DNA of 64,000 nt from Selaginella moellendorffii (Eukaryota; Streptophyta; Lycopodiopsida; Selaginellales; Selaginellaceae). Location of the stretch: the NCBI RefSeq assembly GCF_000143415.4, contig NW_003314271.1, forward strand, positions 1,093,014-1,157,013, in the 5' to 3' direction. Made by a program: the position numbers and the translations under genes. How positions within the stretch are numbered: position 1 is the first letter of the stretch; each line of letters opens with the position of its first letter. Below are positions 21,127-33,840 of this stretch, piece after piece. Under the pieces are notes generated by a model that saw only the letters and a program-made list of their open reading frames with translations, had not been told where the DNA came from and did no database searches.

Positions 21127-22498
21127 TCAATGTGCTATCCTCTGATGATTTCTTGTCATTCTTGTCATCTACAATTGTGATTCTTCAAGATAAGAATTCA
21201 AAAGAGAAGAACTACCTAGTGAAAAAATAATCAAGTATCTAGTGGAGATTTATTCGTGAGAGTAATGTTTTTTGTGGGTCTTGCAGTGCCCAACTGGAGG
21301 CAGGAGCGCGAAAAGTCGTAACAAATCACCCAAAGGTTTTGGCGTGACAAAGCGAGGTTTTTCTTTGTGATAACGTAATTAGTTTGGAAGTTTGGGGAAT
21401 CCACGCCCCTTGCAAGCGGCGAAGGATAAGAGTCTCCTTTCACAATAGCGTTCTTGAATTTCCAGCTTCAAGGCACTTTGCGACATTCATTTGTATCCAA
21501 AGCTGCCTCATGCTTACGCCATGCGGGAGATATTATCAACAAGATTGGAGAAAAAAAGAAAAAAGGTGGCGCCCAAGACGTTGAACTTCCATGTCGTTTT
21601 TACGTGTGTTATTTGGTTTGTGCTCTCGTGGCGATGAATAGATGGGTGAGGTAAAGTCTACGTGTCAAACAGGACAAGTGCCATCAATTCCAAGTGGGCT
21701 CTTTTGTTGCATGGCCAACTTTCAATGTGGCAGGGCGTAATTTCATCTCAATATATTTCTTGAGAAAGTCTGAGTTAGTAGTTCGCTTTAGAAAACGTTG
21801 TTATGGAAGCAGTGGAGCAAATCATACGGGCACGGACGCACGGACGCGCAGCTTCGTCTTCCCGGATTTTACGAATTAGTCAAAACCGTCACCTCTAGCG
21901 AGGAAATCGGCGGCTCACGATTTCACACGTCCACATGCGCGCCACGTGGTCACCAGGTAGAGAATATGCTTCCGTGCGGCGTCCGTGCGAGCGTTGTGGC
22001 GGATATAAATCGGCCACGCGAAACCATCGCTACCGGGAAAGAAAGGAAAAAAAAAATCACACATCGCGCATTAAATGCTTGCCCTTGAGAGGCGCTCCTC
22101 GCATGTGATCCACTCGCCCTCGCCTCAAAGGATCTCGACGAATCCGACTAGTTTAATCCATCAAATTCCATTCTAGCCGCGATCCATCCATTCTTGTTCC
22201 ATCGATTTCCATTCCATCTCTGCTCGCTCACGCGATCGATCCATCAGCGCTGCGAGAGATTGTCAGGGGTAGCTGGCGGTAGCTCTCAATCGCGCTCGGT
22301 TCTTGTGCGTTGCGCCAGTTTCTCACAGGCAATTTGTCAATCGTTGCAGGAAATCCCAAGAACAGGCTAGGTTCTTGGCCAGGAATTCCAAGAACAGCAA
22401 GATACTTCTCGATCTTGGCAAGACTCCAGAGATTTCGAGGAGATTTCGAGCTCCTTTCTCGATTCTCTCTCCATCTTGGCTGGAACCCAAGAATCTCG
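21127..22498. other. intergenic, promoter region of the DUF4228 gene
   Basis: About 1.37 kb without a recognisable gene. It separates a minus-strand PPR gene from a plus-strand gene, so it probably holds both promoters. The part nearest the DUF4228 start contains CT-rich and GATCGATC-type stretches typical of leaders here. Confidence 0.45.
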
Positions 22499-23074
22499 AT
22501 GGGGAATGCTTGCAGGATATCGTCGATAGACTACTCCAGCGACGACGAGAGCGGCGGTGGCGGCGGCACGAGCCGGTGGATCATCATCCTCCAGGCCAAG
22601 GGCGACGTGATGAAGCTGGAATCCCGCGGCGCCAAGATCAAAGCCGGCGATGTCATGCTCCAGCACCCCCACCATTTCCTCTGCCTCGCCAGCACCATCC
22701 TCGTGCGCCGCAAGAGCAAGATGATCCCGGCCAAGGCGACGCTCCAGCCAGGCAAGATCTATCTCCTCCTCCCCTTGCCAGATCCGGAAGGCCAAGAACA
22801 CGACCAGGAGGAGCGCGAGGGGCACGAGCCGCTACTCCCCACGAGCAACAAGGCCGAGGGCACCACCAAGTTCATCATCTCCAAGCACTACCTGGACAAG
22901 ATCTTGAGCGAGAGCAAGCAGCAGGGCAGCAGTAGCAGGAGGAGCTCCATCCGGCGCAGCGCTCCAATCCCCCAGAGAAGATCCTCCTCCTCCAAGCGGA
23001 GATCCTGCGAGTCGAGCGTCCAGCGGAGATCCATCGTGTGGAGCCCGGCACTGGACAGCATTCCCGAGAAGTAG
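22499..23074 (+). CDS. DUF4228/PADRE family protein, predicted N-myristoylated
   Basis: 191 residues, intronless. Starts MGNACR, a classic N-myristoylation signal with a cysteine suitable for palmitoylation, as in many members of this plant family. The core follows the family pattern: a strand pair (WIIILQAKGDVMKL), AGDVMLQHPHHFLC, then KATLQPGKIYLLLPLP. The C-terminal half is Ser/Arg-rich and probably disordered (RRSSSSKRRS...). Family members respond to pathogens and abiotic stress; the biochemical role is unknown. An in-frame extension to 22310 exists, but the MGN start fits the family. Confidence 0.85.
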   Translation: MGNACRISSIDYSSDDESGGGGGTSRWIIILQAKGDVMKLESRGAKIKAGDVMLQHPHHFLCLASTILVRRKSKMIPAKATLQPGKIYLLLPLPDPEGQEHDQEEREGHEPLLPTSNKAEGTTKFIISKHYLDKILSESKQQGSSSRRSSIRRSAPIPQRRSSSSKRRSCESSVQRRSIVWSPALDSIPEK

Positions 23075-23831
23075 GGAGTGAGTTTTCTCTATTAGCGCGC
23101 GCGCGCCCGGTATTCCTTGTCCGAGGTGTCCGAAGTGGAGTGTCCGAGGTGATAGTCGGTGTCCGAGGTGGTAGTCCGAGCATACGTTTCCATCGATTGG
23201 TCGTTTACGATGTTTTCTTCGTGTTTTCCTCTTGATCTTTAAAACAAAGATAGCTACGAATCAAGAACAGTTCCATTCCACGCCGCCACGGAACAAATGA
23301 TAGTCTAATCTTTTCTTTGCACCAACCTTTTGGGAAATCTCCCTGTGGTTTTGTTTGACCGGGAAGCGATGCATTGATTCAAAGATTTCATGCCATAAAA
23401 ACTGGAGCGACCAGCGCTGCGACAAACTTGGATGAACATGCTATCATGTGGAAGGCGGCACACCAAATCGAGAAAATCCAGCAGCGTAGTTTATATACGC
23501 CGGGACAAACTCGCCGTTATAGAGCGCGCACAAGCTATTAAGCCAACCAGTCAGTTCTTTCGAGACAAAAAAATGGGAAGAACAAAGAAAGCCAATAGCT
23601 GTGTGCTTGCTTGCCGTGGATGGATTGGAAACCAATGCGTTCATACGGAGCAAAGATTTATCTCTTCTCAAAGTCATCCTGCCAAAACAAGCAAACGAGA
23701 GAAAACGCATCAAAACAAAGGAACAAAGATTCGAGACAAAGTGTGCGTGCGAGTACCTCTCTTTAGACACAGACGAGACGATGCATTCCATTTGTTTCTA
23801 AGTCCGCGTTGATAGAAAAATTGGTTTCCTG
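23075..23831. other. intergenic between convergent genes
   Basis: About 750 bases between the DUF4228 stop and the RPA1 stop (transcribed towards each other). It has a (GC)n run near 23095 and a short GTCCGAGGT-type repeat at 23120-23180 (four close copies of GTCCGAGGTG or a variant). No gene recognised. Confidence 0.5.
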
Positions 23832-26701
23832 CTAGTAGGCCGCGGCTCCATAATTCCCTCGTCCAGAGCCCGAGGCTTGGTTTGGACAATCTCTGGCCCA
23901 GTGACCGCCTTGGCCACACTTGAAACAACTATTTCCCGAGGCACCGCCTCCACCACCGCCGTAAGATCCTGTATTGCCACGACCGCCACCACCATATCCA
24001 CCACCGCCGCTGCCATATCCACCCCCACCACCGCTACCATATCCACCACCGCCACCACCACCGCTACCATATCCACCACCACCACCGCTACCATATCCAC
24101 CACCACCACCACCGCCGCTACCATATCCCCCACCGTATCCGCCGGTATAGCCACCTGAGTTGTTTCCCCCGAAACCACCGGCGTTTCCACTGAATCCGCC
24201 ACCTCCTGTGTTACCACCGCCGCTGTTGCCACTGAATCCGCCACCATAGCCACCACTGGTAGTACCACCGCCAGTGTTGGCACTGAATCCGCCGCCGCCA
24301 CCATAGCCACCACCAGAGTTGGCACCAAAGCCACTTCTACCACCGCCAGAGTTGCCGACGTAGCCACTGTATCCTCCTCCGCTACTTCCACCACCGCCAG
24401 CATTTCCGCCGTAGCCACCTCCTCCAGCGTATCCACTTGCACTCCCGCCATATCCTCCGCCTCCAGTGGTAGCGTGGTACCCAGCGTCCGCTCCAGACGT
24501 ACCGCTCATCGTTTGCGCCGAGAAGCTCGCCGTGTTGTGGATAGGCTCGCCTCTCCTGAGCTTCCCGATCGCGTCAATCATGTACTTGCTCTCCGCGACG
24601 AAATCCAACTTCTCGGCTCGCTGGATATTTACTTTGACCCGCTGCTCGTCGTTGAAACTTTCTTCCTTGATCCTGACCTTGAAATGGTGCTGGGTGAACT
24701 GGATGCTGGCAATGTGGTCAAGGAACCGGCCGTTGTCCTCCTGTTTCCACATAAAGAGGTCCTTGGCTTTCACGCCCAAGAGTTCTTCCGCGGCCTCCTG
24801 GAAGCCAGTGAGCCAGGTAGCGCCCGTGTGATCCATCACTTGAATGGAGAGCATATATCTGTAGTCGCACTCGGGGACGGTTCGGTCACACCGCTCACAC
24901 CGCCAAGTTCCGTCTCCATTGTTCGTCACCTTTTTGCTGCACTGCCTGTCTCCAATTTGCAGCGGGCATGCTGTGTAGCAGAAGCTGTCCGTCTTTATAA
25001 AGTGGATGGTCGCTCTTATAGTGACGAAGTCTGGCTTCTCCGATCTGCCAAGTCCCTCGTCTTTAATCTGCGACACTGTCTTCCGGTTCTCCGTCCGACC
25101 ACCACCGCCCGCTCCTTCCCTGGAAATAGACTGCGCCTGTGCGTGCCTACCCTCGCGTTCAAACCACAACTGCAGGGAACGTGCTTCTGGATGATCGGGA
25201 TTGATTTGGAACCGCGTCGAGGAAATAGTCCCCAGGCTCTTTCCGCTGAAATCGCTTACTCGACCTGCTTTGATTGCCAGTATGGGACTTTGGCCTGAAT
25301 CACATAGCTCCTGGAGGTGCTGTCCTTCTTGAGTACAAAAGTTGCCCCACATTGTGATCTCGACGCTCTTGCCAGACCTGTCTCTAAGCTGCAGCGTCCT
25401 CCGTTGTGTCTCTGTACCGTTTTTTCTCATTATAGTCGTTGTTTGGTTGACCCCGACCACCACTCCAATGGCGTCAACCATGGCATTGTTCGGCAGATTC
25501 TCGATCTCACTGACCTGCTTGAAGTCAAACACTTGCTGCGGAACTGACGAGTCCTCAGGACACGGGTCGAGCACTGAATCCTTCTCGAACATAATCTCCC
25601 AGTCGTTCTTCAAGTGATTGAACTGCTTCTGTGCCGCTCGGAGGGATCCTTTGGAGACCATATATAACCGACCGACCTGAGCACGCTCGTAAAACTCGTC
25701 CGCAACGTTGTTGAAGCAAGTAACTCTGATCTCACCACCCTCGGCATCCAGAAGATCGAAGCTAAACACCCTGCCATCACCTCGGGCGTTGTTGAAGCGA
25801 CGGAGGTCGCTCTTAGAAGTGATCCTCGCTTTGATCGTCCAGCGGCCGTGATACGGGTTCAAAGCTGCTATAGGAACAAGTCCAGGCGGCCCCTCGTTCC
25901 TTGCAATAGGCCCTCTATTCGTGTAAGTTGGCGGCGGTCCATATGGAGGATTCGGAGCATAAGACCCCATAGACTCTGCCGGTCTTCCACCGTACGCAAT
26001 TGTTTCTCTTCTAGCCTCTGCTGGCCTTCCATAAGGACTCACAGCGGGAGTTGCTTGTCCTCCAAAAGAACCCGGCTCTGGTGTTCTTCCACCGATAGAG
26101 CTCCCCTCTGCTGCTCTTCCACCTAGAGAGTTTGTCTCTGTAGGCCTTCCACCGAAAGAGGTAGCCTCTGCCTGTCTTCCCCCGAAAGAGCTCACTTCCG
26201 TTGGCCTTCCGCCGAAGGAGCTCACCTCTGCTGGTCTTCCACCGTAGGAGCTGACAGCGGACGCTGTTTGGTTCCCACTAGGGCCAGGAGGATCAACTAC
26301 CGCTCCAGGAGGTTGATCGCTCATCTCTGCATTTGTAACAAGAACATCCAAGTTGAGGACAATCACTATCCTGCAAACAAGGAAAAGAAGCTCGCACAAG
26401 AAGACAAGGATAGAAAAAGAGTAGCTTACTTTCTATCTTTCACGGTGTTGCAAATGTACTCTTGAAGCTTCACGATGCTGCTCTTCATCAAGGTTCCATT
26501 CTTGACGACCTCGTTGAGCTGCGTGGCGAGCATGGCCTGCTGCACAGCGGTCCCATCCGACAGCACCAAGCGATAGCGCTCTTGGACGTTCTGATTCGAC
26601 CCAATCTGCTTCACGTCCAGTACCTGGACGATGGGCCGGAGCTCCAAGTCCCCTCCCAGGAGCGCCACAATCGCATTGGGGGTGAGAGACGGCTGCGCCA
26701 T
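23832..26701 (-). CDS. RPA1: replication protein A large subunit with Gly-rich CCHC tail
   Basis: Large subunit of the heterotrimeric single-strand DNA-binding complex used in replication, recombination and repair. Two exons: 26430-26701 and 23832-26370. Exon 1 encodes most of the N-terminal OB fold (DBD-F; MAQPSLTPNAIVALLGG...). Exon 2 carries a linker of repeated FGGRPxE units, then DBD-A (NPYHGRWTIKARITSKS), DBD-B (VDAIGVVVGVNQTTTI...) and DBD-C with the zinc ribbon CP..CSKKV...CERCD. The C-terminus is a long Gly/Tyr/Ser tract (about 150 residues) followed by a CCHC zinc knuckle (CFKCGQGGHWARDC). The CCHC tail matches the plant RPA70C/E type, thought to work mainly in DNA repair and meiosis. 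Confidence 0.93.
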
Positions 26702-26929
26702 GAGAGGAAAGAATCGCCAAAACCCTAGACGACGGAAACAATAACAAGATCATCACCCAAGCCGCGATCGCGGCAGAGCCTACCCGATCAAACAGCCTGG
26801 CGATCGAGCCGCCTTCGCGATCGCCACGCGTGAGGCAAACAAGCGGTGCCAAAATATCCAAACCCTAGATTAGCGCGCCAAAAAATAAAGAAGCTCAATC
26901 GCAAGAACCCTATATTGGGCGGCAAAAGA
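26702..26929. promoter_or_regulatory. short divergent promoter between RPA1 and a small gene
   Basis: 228 bases separate the start codons of two divergently oriented genes. The element AAACCCTAG (telo-box-like AAACCCTA) occurs at about 26721 and again at about 26860; telo boxes are common in promoters of plant replication and translation genes. The regulatory role is inference. Confidence 0.5.
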
Positions 26930-27253
26930 ATGGGGCTGCTTTGGGGGCGCAAGAAGAATGCTGCGCCGACTCCAACTCCAGCGCCGCCAGCGCCAGCGTC
27001 GGACCCAAATCCAGCCGATCCTCCCGTCTCCGCGGATGTCGACGCAGCGGCTTCGTCGGCAGTGAGTAGTAGTAGCGATGGCGTTGCTGCAGGATTGCTG
27101 GCGGCGGAGACGAGCGTCTTCGAATTTGGGAGCGCAGGAAGAGAGAAAGTGACGCTGGCTGGCTACTGCCCGGTGTCCGATGCCCTGGAGCCCTGCCGCT
27201 GGAAGATCCTTCCCTCTGGCGATGGAGCGCCCAAGTTCCGGGTTATCTTTTGA
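26930..27253 (+). CDS. small conserved plant protein of unknown function
   Basis: 107 residues, intronless. Starts MGLLWGRKKN, followed by a Pro/Ala-rich, low-complexity segment, then a compact conserved C-terminus (FEFGSAGREKVTLAGYCPVS and EPCRWKILPSG...FRVIF). I recall similar short plant proteins with this REKVTLAGYCPVS end, but no known function. The frame is open upstream to 26846 from another ATG. Confidence is in the gene, not a role. Confidence 0.65.
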   Translation: MGLLWGRKKNAAPTPTPAPPAPASDPNPADPPVSADVDAAASSAVSSSSDGVAAGLLAAETSVFEFGSAGREKVTLAGYCPVSDALEPCRWKILPSGDGAPKFRVIF

Positions 27254-28285
27254 TAAACCCTAGCTCGTCTTTTTGCCTTTGTTAAGGCACTTGGTTCGAA
27301 TCTTGTGTGGATTTGATTAAGGGCCAATTACCATCCTTTTTATTTTCCCGCAACGTGTACACGTTAACATCACTATTTAATGCCTTCCGTACGCCTGGGA
27401 TGTGGGGAATATCCGGTCCAGTCAAAAAAGTGGACGATGTGGTGCCACTTGTCGCCATCAGATTCATCGAAGGAACTGGAATATCCCCGGAGTTTGTTTT
27501 GGGGGACATGCTACATAGAGGCATATAACAACTATATGGAAGGTGACATCCTATAATCCACCACGTCCCATGATGATAATGGATCACATACATGCATAGC
27601 ATTCTATGCCACAAGTGGGGATGTCTCTCCTTAGAGCACCGGTTGAGCCATAATAATACCGTAGAACCTTGAAATCCCTGGTTGAGGCATACATGTATGT
27701 GGATGGTTAGTCATTAGTGCGTTTTGTCTCACATCCCCCTGGGCTCTGGCCGGCGGGGATAACAGCGTAAACAAGAGAATTTTACCATTGGACGAGGGAG
27801 ATAACATAACATTTGGCCTTCCTTCCCCACAAGTGGCCCAGTTAGCGTCGTGTAATGGCCTCAGCCGCGCTGCAGCCTAACGAGTGGCTAACTGTGGCGA
27901 GTCCAGTTTGTTAGCCTCGCCCCATTGCCCATTAAGAAAGTGGGAGTAGCAATACAGGGAGGTGTGCTGTGTAGTGTGTGTAGGCTATAGCGGCCCTAGA
28001 GTCCTTTGTAATGGGGAAGAGAGAATGTAGGCGCTGGGCGAGGGCGAGGGCTTGGAGGAGGCGGCGATGAGCGCGATCGAGGCACGGGATCGAGGCGGCG
28101 CTGCTCCAGGTGCGTGAGGCGCGGTGTGGAATCCGGCTGCGCGGCCGCGGCATCGAGAATCTGCCCAGGGTCTGGATTTAGGTCATCGAGGACTGTGCGC
28201 GAGAATGCGGCAACGCTCGCGGCAGCTGGGGAAGGAATGTAGGAGTGGCGGTGAGCTCTAGTGTCGAGGCCGGGAGGAGCGAGAA
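27254..28285. other. intergenic, about 1 kb
   Basis: No convincing exon on either strand. The 27280-27620 open frame on the minus strand has no motif. The middle portion (27600-27930) looks like repeat-derived sequence but I could not identify an element. Confidence 0.4.
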
Positions 28286-30813
28286 ATGGGGTGTGCGTGC
28301 ACCAAGGAGAATCCTCAAGAGGAGTCGGAGAGCCCCAAGGTTGTGACCAGGGCCAGCAAGCGGGTGAATGGATCGGCGAGGACCGAGGCTGCGGTGGCGA
28401 ATGGGATTGTGGAGAAGGAGAGCAAGGAGAGGCCGAGAGGTAGGAAGCAGCAGCAGCAAAATGGGACTGTGGGACTACATGGGGATGTGGTGGAGAGGAG
28501 GAGAATGCCGGAGCCCAACCCCCGGCTCAGCAATCCCGTCAAGCACATAGAGGGCGAGCAAGTCGCTGCTGGATGGCCTGGGTGGCTCTCGGCGGTGGCG
28601 AGCGAGGCCATCCGAGGTTGGATTCCCCGACGAGCAGATTCGTTTGAGAAACTAGACAAAGTACGGCCTACTATTGTTCCTTGCTCTTGTTCCTTGGCTC
28701 TAACAGTGGTGCTTGCTTCCTTTTTCTTCAGATTGGCCAAGGCACGTACAGTAATGTCTACAAGGCACGCGACTTAGATAACGGACAAATTGTGGCGCTC
28801 AAAAAGGTCCGTTTTGATAATCTCGAGCCAGAAAGCGTCAAGTTTATGGCCAGAGAGATCCAAGTTCTCAGACGATTGAACCACCCCAACGTGATCAAGC
28901 TTGAGGGTCTCGTCACGTCCAGGATGTCCTTCAGCCTCTATCTCGTGTTCGAGTACATGGAGCACGACCTTGCCGGGCTTGCTGCGTGTCCAGGCATCAC
29001 GTTTACAGAGCCGCAGGTGAGACGAGACGTGAATGCTTCCTTGATTTCTGATTACTGAATGCGAAAGCCGACAGGTGAAATGCTACATGCAGCAGCTGAT
29101 TCGTGGTCTGGATCACTGCCATACTCGGGGAGTATTGCACAGGGATATAAAAGGATCAAACCTTCTCCTGGACAACTCTGGGATTCTAAAAATCGCTGAC
29201 TTTGGCCTCGCCACTTTTTTTCATCCCGACCAGAGGCAAGCATTGACAAGTCGGGTTGTGACTCTTTGGTACAGGCCTCCAGAATTGTTGCTTGGGGCAA
29301 CGGAGTATGGGGCTGCTGTTGACCTTTGGAGCACCGGCTGCATTCTTGCCGAACTGCTTGCGGGCAAGCCGATAATGCCTGGTCGTACAGAGGTAAAAGA
29401 AAACGTTTTAAATTTCGATTGCTAACTTGAATGCATTCACAGGTCGAACAGCTGCATAAAATATTCAAATTGTGTGGCTCTCCTGCGGAAGAGTATTGGA
29501 AGAAGTGGAAGTTGCCACACGCCATTATTTTTAAGCCGCAGCAGCCTTACAAGCGTTGCATTGCGGAAACGTTCAAAGATTTTCCCGCTTCTGCATTGGC
29601 GCTTCTAGACACCCTTCTTGCTATCGAGCCTGCGGATCGACAAACTGCAGCGGCAGCCTTGGAGAGTGACGTACGTCTTACAGTGGCATATTAAATACTT
29701 TTAGGGAGCTAAAGTGTTTTTGTTTTGCATGGCAGTTCTTCACGAAGAAGCCGTATGCATGTGAACCTTCAAGCTTACCACAGTATCCTCCAAGTAAAGA
29801 GCTGGATGCCAAATATCGCGATGAAGAGGCTCGCAGGTACATGTTTGTTTGTCTTGTCACTGTGGCTGTTTCTTAGAAATGAAATCTGCAGGCAAAGGGC
29901 TGGCAGGCATGCCGGCTCGGATGCCAGACGAGGTTCCAGGGAGCGGAGTAGCAAGGCGGTTCCGGCGCCAGATGCAAATGCAGAGTTACCAAGCTCATTG
30001 CAGGTACACTTTCTTTTTAGATCTCGAACTCTTAGATCTCAAGCTCTGATATACCATCCGTATTTGTACGACAGAAACGCCGTATTCATTCTCACTCTGC
30101 AAAGAGTAAAAGTGAAAAGTTCCTTCCAGCAAATGAGGACCCAGCAATTGGTTTTCCGATAGATCCACCAAGACAATCAGATGTAAAAGGTGCATCGCCG
30201 GTCGGTCGTCTCCCTCCTGCTTCCTCGCGGTCCGGCCCAATGACGAGGAAACAAAAGGAGGATGACGTGAGAATGGCCCCTCCCAGAATGATGACGCGGA
30301 CATCGAAGACGGTCACTGACTTTAATGCTCCCGCCCAGCCAGCCGACTTGTCGAGCTACTCGAGCTTGGTCGCTGCACGGCATGGTGAACGAAGGGAAAG
30401 GCGAGAAAGCAGGCACAGGGAGAAAGAAAAAGAAGGCAACAGCGGCCCCGCAAAGCCGAGTCTTTCGAATGGTAAGGCTGAGAACGTAGAGAAACCGGCC
30501 GAGGCATCCAAGCCTGTGGAAGATTTGCAAAAGGAGTCGTCGTATCTCAAGGAGCAAACTAGTTTGGAAGCTCAAAGAACAGACGGTCTTCCTGCTCTGG
30601 TAAACGATCTCTTCTTAGTTTCTTCTCCTTTGCTTGCTGAAAACTTCGTTCCAGGCACACGAGAACCGGATGTACCACTCGGGTCCCTTGCTCCGCCCAG
30701 GCTACTCCGGAAACGCCATAGACGAGTTTTTAGAGGACCACGAGAGGCGGCTCCAGCAAGCAGCGAGACGAGCGGTACAGGCGGAGCAAAACGCGAAGGC
30801 AGCGGATAAGTGA
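28286..30813 (+). CDS. CDK-like Ser/Thr protein kinase with N-terminal acylation signal
   Basis: Plant membrane-anchored CDK-like kinase (CDKC-related, IBS1-like group). Exons: 28286-28660, 28732-29016, 29075-29392, 29442-29670, 29736-29836, 29892-30003, 30075-30599, 30655-30813. MGCACTKENP gives a myristoylation/palmitoylation signal, then a disordered stretch and the linker ASEAIRGWIPRRADSFEKLDK typical of the group. Kinase motifs are complete: IGQGTYSNVY (P-loop), VALKKV (Lys), HRDIKGSNLLL (catalytic loop), DFGLA, VTLWYRPPELLLG, DLWSTGCILAEL. The cyclin-binding PSTAIRE helix is replaced by PESVKFMAREIQVL. The long C-terminal tail is Arg/Lys/Ser-rich and ends HENRMYHSGPLL...DEFLEDHERRL. Substrates unknown. 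Confidence 0.92.
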
Positions 30814-31123
30814 CGACCACTATACCACAAGATAACTCAGTATACTCCTACGCCAGGACTACTCACGCAGGTTGGGTCTCGGATTTTCATTCTCTCGCTT
30901 GGTTTGATCGTACTAAAATGAGATCGATCCAGGACCAGAACACACTAAAGAGAGAAGTGAACAAAGAGAAAAAAGAGGGGGCCATTCTTTTTCTTAATCT
31001 GTTCAAACTCATCAGTTTTTACATAAGAGAGAACCATTTTTCTCTTGGGGATGTCAAAGGTTCGTGGTTTTCTCCTTTCTTTCATTCGCAGTTACTAGGG
31101 TAGTAGTGAATAGCGTAGAGGAA
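30814..31123. other. intergenic, promoter of the phosphatase gene
   Basis: 310 bases between the kinase stop and the phosphatase ATG, same strand. No coding signal. Confidence 0.5.
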
Positions 31124-31916
<793 letters not shown>

Positions 31917-32089
31917 ACTCTTTTCTTTTTCCCCACTCTTTTCCCTGTGGGTATGATCCTAGGTTTGCGATTTTGGAGAGACAGTCGCAACCTCTCGTAG
32001 TTAGAAAATAAAATTTTTATAACACTAATTATTCTTTCTTTTTTCTTTTTCTTTTTCTTTTGGCTAAGCTCGAGTTGTTGAAATTCTCT

Positions 32090-32399
32090 CCAGCAGTATC
32101 TCCCAGTCGATCACCCCCAATCTCCACAACTCGCTTCTCTGTTGTTTATCTCTTTAGTCTTCGCTGTGCCATGTAACTTTGAGAATAGCTCACTCGGACG
32201 TCATAAGCGGCACAACATTTGCTATAAACCCAATGGCCAGCTCCAGAGAAGCAACATCGACCTTAACAGCTGTTTCAATGGAGGCAGCCTCAACTGTGGC
32301 AGAAACTTTGCTGATTCGTGCCAACATAGTCATCACCCGATAGCACCAGACCACGCTGGGAGACACGTCTGCCTTTGTCACAATCTCAATTGAATAGTA
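32090..32399 (+). pseudogene. cyanovirin-N homology (CVNH) relic, copy 1
   Basis: The frame from about 32142 to 32393 reads NICYKPNGQLQRSNIDLNSC, then FNGGSLNCGRNFADSCQ, matching the CVNH pattern (C...G...SSIDLN....NG.L....NF..SC). CVNH proteins are small mannose-binding lectins first known from cyanobacteria and later in ferns and fungi. Compared with copy 2 (35634-35914) the start ATG is lost (the region reads TTGTTTATC) and codons in the N-terminal half differ. Its 3' part is separated by an inserted copia relic and reappears at about 33860-33960. Not expected to be functional. Confidence 0.65.
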
Positions 32400-33840
32400 T
32401 CAGAACCGATTCAGGATGAGCAGGAGACCAAGGATCATGCGTGTAAAGCGGCCTTAGGGCACTAGGGCAACCTCCTCCTCTTGAAGAGGTCCTCCTCCTC
32501 CTCCAACTGTGAACCTCCAGATGCACAGACCCGGTGAAAGTTGCGTCACGACTCACAAGAGCCTGCGATTTGTGGATGACACTTTAAAAGCCACATATTC
32601 ACAAGTTAATCCGATGGCAATGTCCGAAGCATATCGTCTTCTTACACACGTTGCAGTAGTCAAACAGATCCTGGAAGAGGTAATGCCTGTTGGTGCACAG
32701 ATGGATGAAGAAAGGAATGCAAGCATCTTCTATAGAATCGTGGTATCAAAAGAAAGAGGAAGCATCCATCCCCAAAGCTGGTGAACCTCAGTATTGTTGA
32801 GAGCTATCATCACGTCTCTCGATCTTGGCTCCGGGGATGGAAGGCTGGAGAGCAATGAGGAAATGTGCATAGAAGATGCTCACATTCCTCTTCTTCGTCC
32901 ATTTGTGGGAAAATTATCTGCTTCGTGCTTCAGACATGGTCATCAAGACCATGCTCTCAGCCAATCAAGATATACCAGAAAGTCTCATCAAGACTCTTGC
33001 TAGCTGGTGTGGAAGTTCCTTGCAGCTCTCTTGCATCTCCAGAGGAGGATAAATAGGTTGCAGCTTAAAACAAAGAGTACAATTCCTTCATCAAGAACCA
33101 TTTTCTTTGGTGAAAGCAGCTCCGCCCGGGCGATGTGGATTCCCACCAAGCTCAACCCAGATCATACAGCTACAAAGCACGTCTAGTCAGGATAATGGTC
33201 AGCTTGACCACTGGTGCAAAAGTCTCTGTGTAGTTAACTCCAGCTACTTCTCGCTTGCCCACCAAATGGATGTAAAGACCGCATTTCTGAATGGTGAGCT
33301 CAATGAGGACATCTACACGGAGCAGCCTGAAGGATACAAACTTCCAGGAAAAGCACAAGGTAATCTGTGGCTTGAGACAGTGGTACAAAAAGCTTGATGA
33401 TTTTCTCAAGAGAAAATCAAGAGAGTGGGAGCAGATGCAATCTACATCACTGTCTATGTGAATGATTCTTTTCTTGCATGCAACAGCCAGCAGTTTGATG
33501 TAGGTTTCTTAGGTACTTACATGCTAGGGTGTCCAGACTCTCGCCGATCACACACCGGCTATTTCTTTAGCCTTCATGAACAAGAAACAGAGTGTGGTTA
33601 CTTGTTCGAGCTGTGAAGTGGAGTATCTTGCTGCCAATGCGGCCTCCAAAGAAGCTATATGGGGTACTCTCCTCCAGGTCCTGCACATATTTATTGCCAC
33701 GCAGGACATACCCTTACCAAACCTTTATCTGCGCCGAAGTTGTCCTCGGCTCTCGGTGTCAGCTAGAGAGGGAGTGTTAGGATATCTATGTCGTCCTGGG
33801 AGACACGTCCGTCTTTCATGTTTTTTCACAAATCAATTGA
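32330..33840 (+). mobile_element. Ty1/copia relic inserted in CVNH copy 1
   Basis: Flanked by two short similar segments, 32355-32393 and 33798-33840, sharing CTGGGAGACACGTC and a CAATTGA end, which look like LTR remnants. Next to the first is a primer-binding-site-like TATCAGAACC (32398-32407), complementary to an initiator tRNA-Met 3' end. Before the second is a purine tract (AGAGAGGGAG) and then TGTTAGGATATC, a typical LTR start. Inside are fragments of copia polyprotein: VKTAFLNGELNEDIYTEQPEGY (reverse transcriptase) at about 33265-33340, YITVYVNDSFLA (about 33440), SRRSHTGYFFSL and VVTCSSCEVEYLAANAASKE (RNase H) at 33540-33655. All are frame-broken. Confidence 0.7.

Noticed and set aside
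23798-24451. Val/Ala-rich minus-strand frame overlapping the RPA1 tail
   Set aside because: Out-of-frame reading of the Gly-rich repeat of RPA1.
27282-27614. 110-codon minus-strand frame
   Set aside because: No motif, no splice signals, ordinary intergenic composition.
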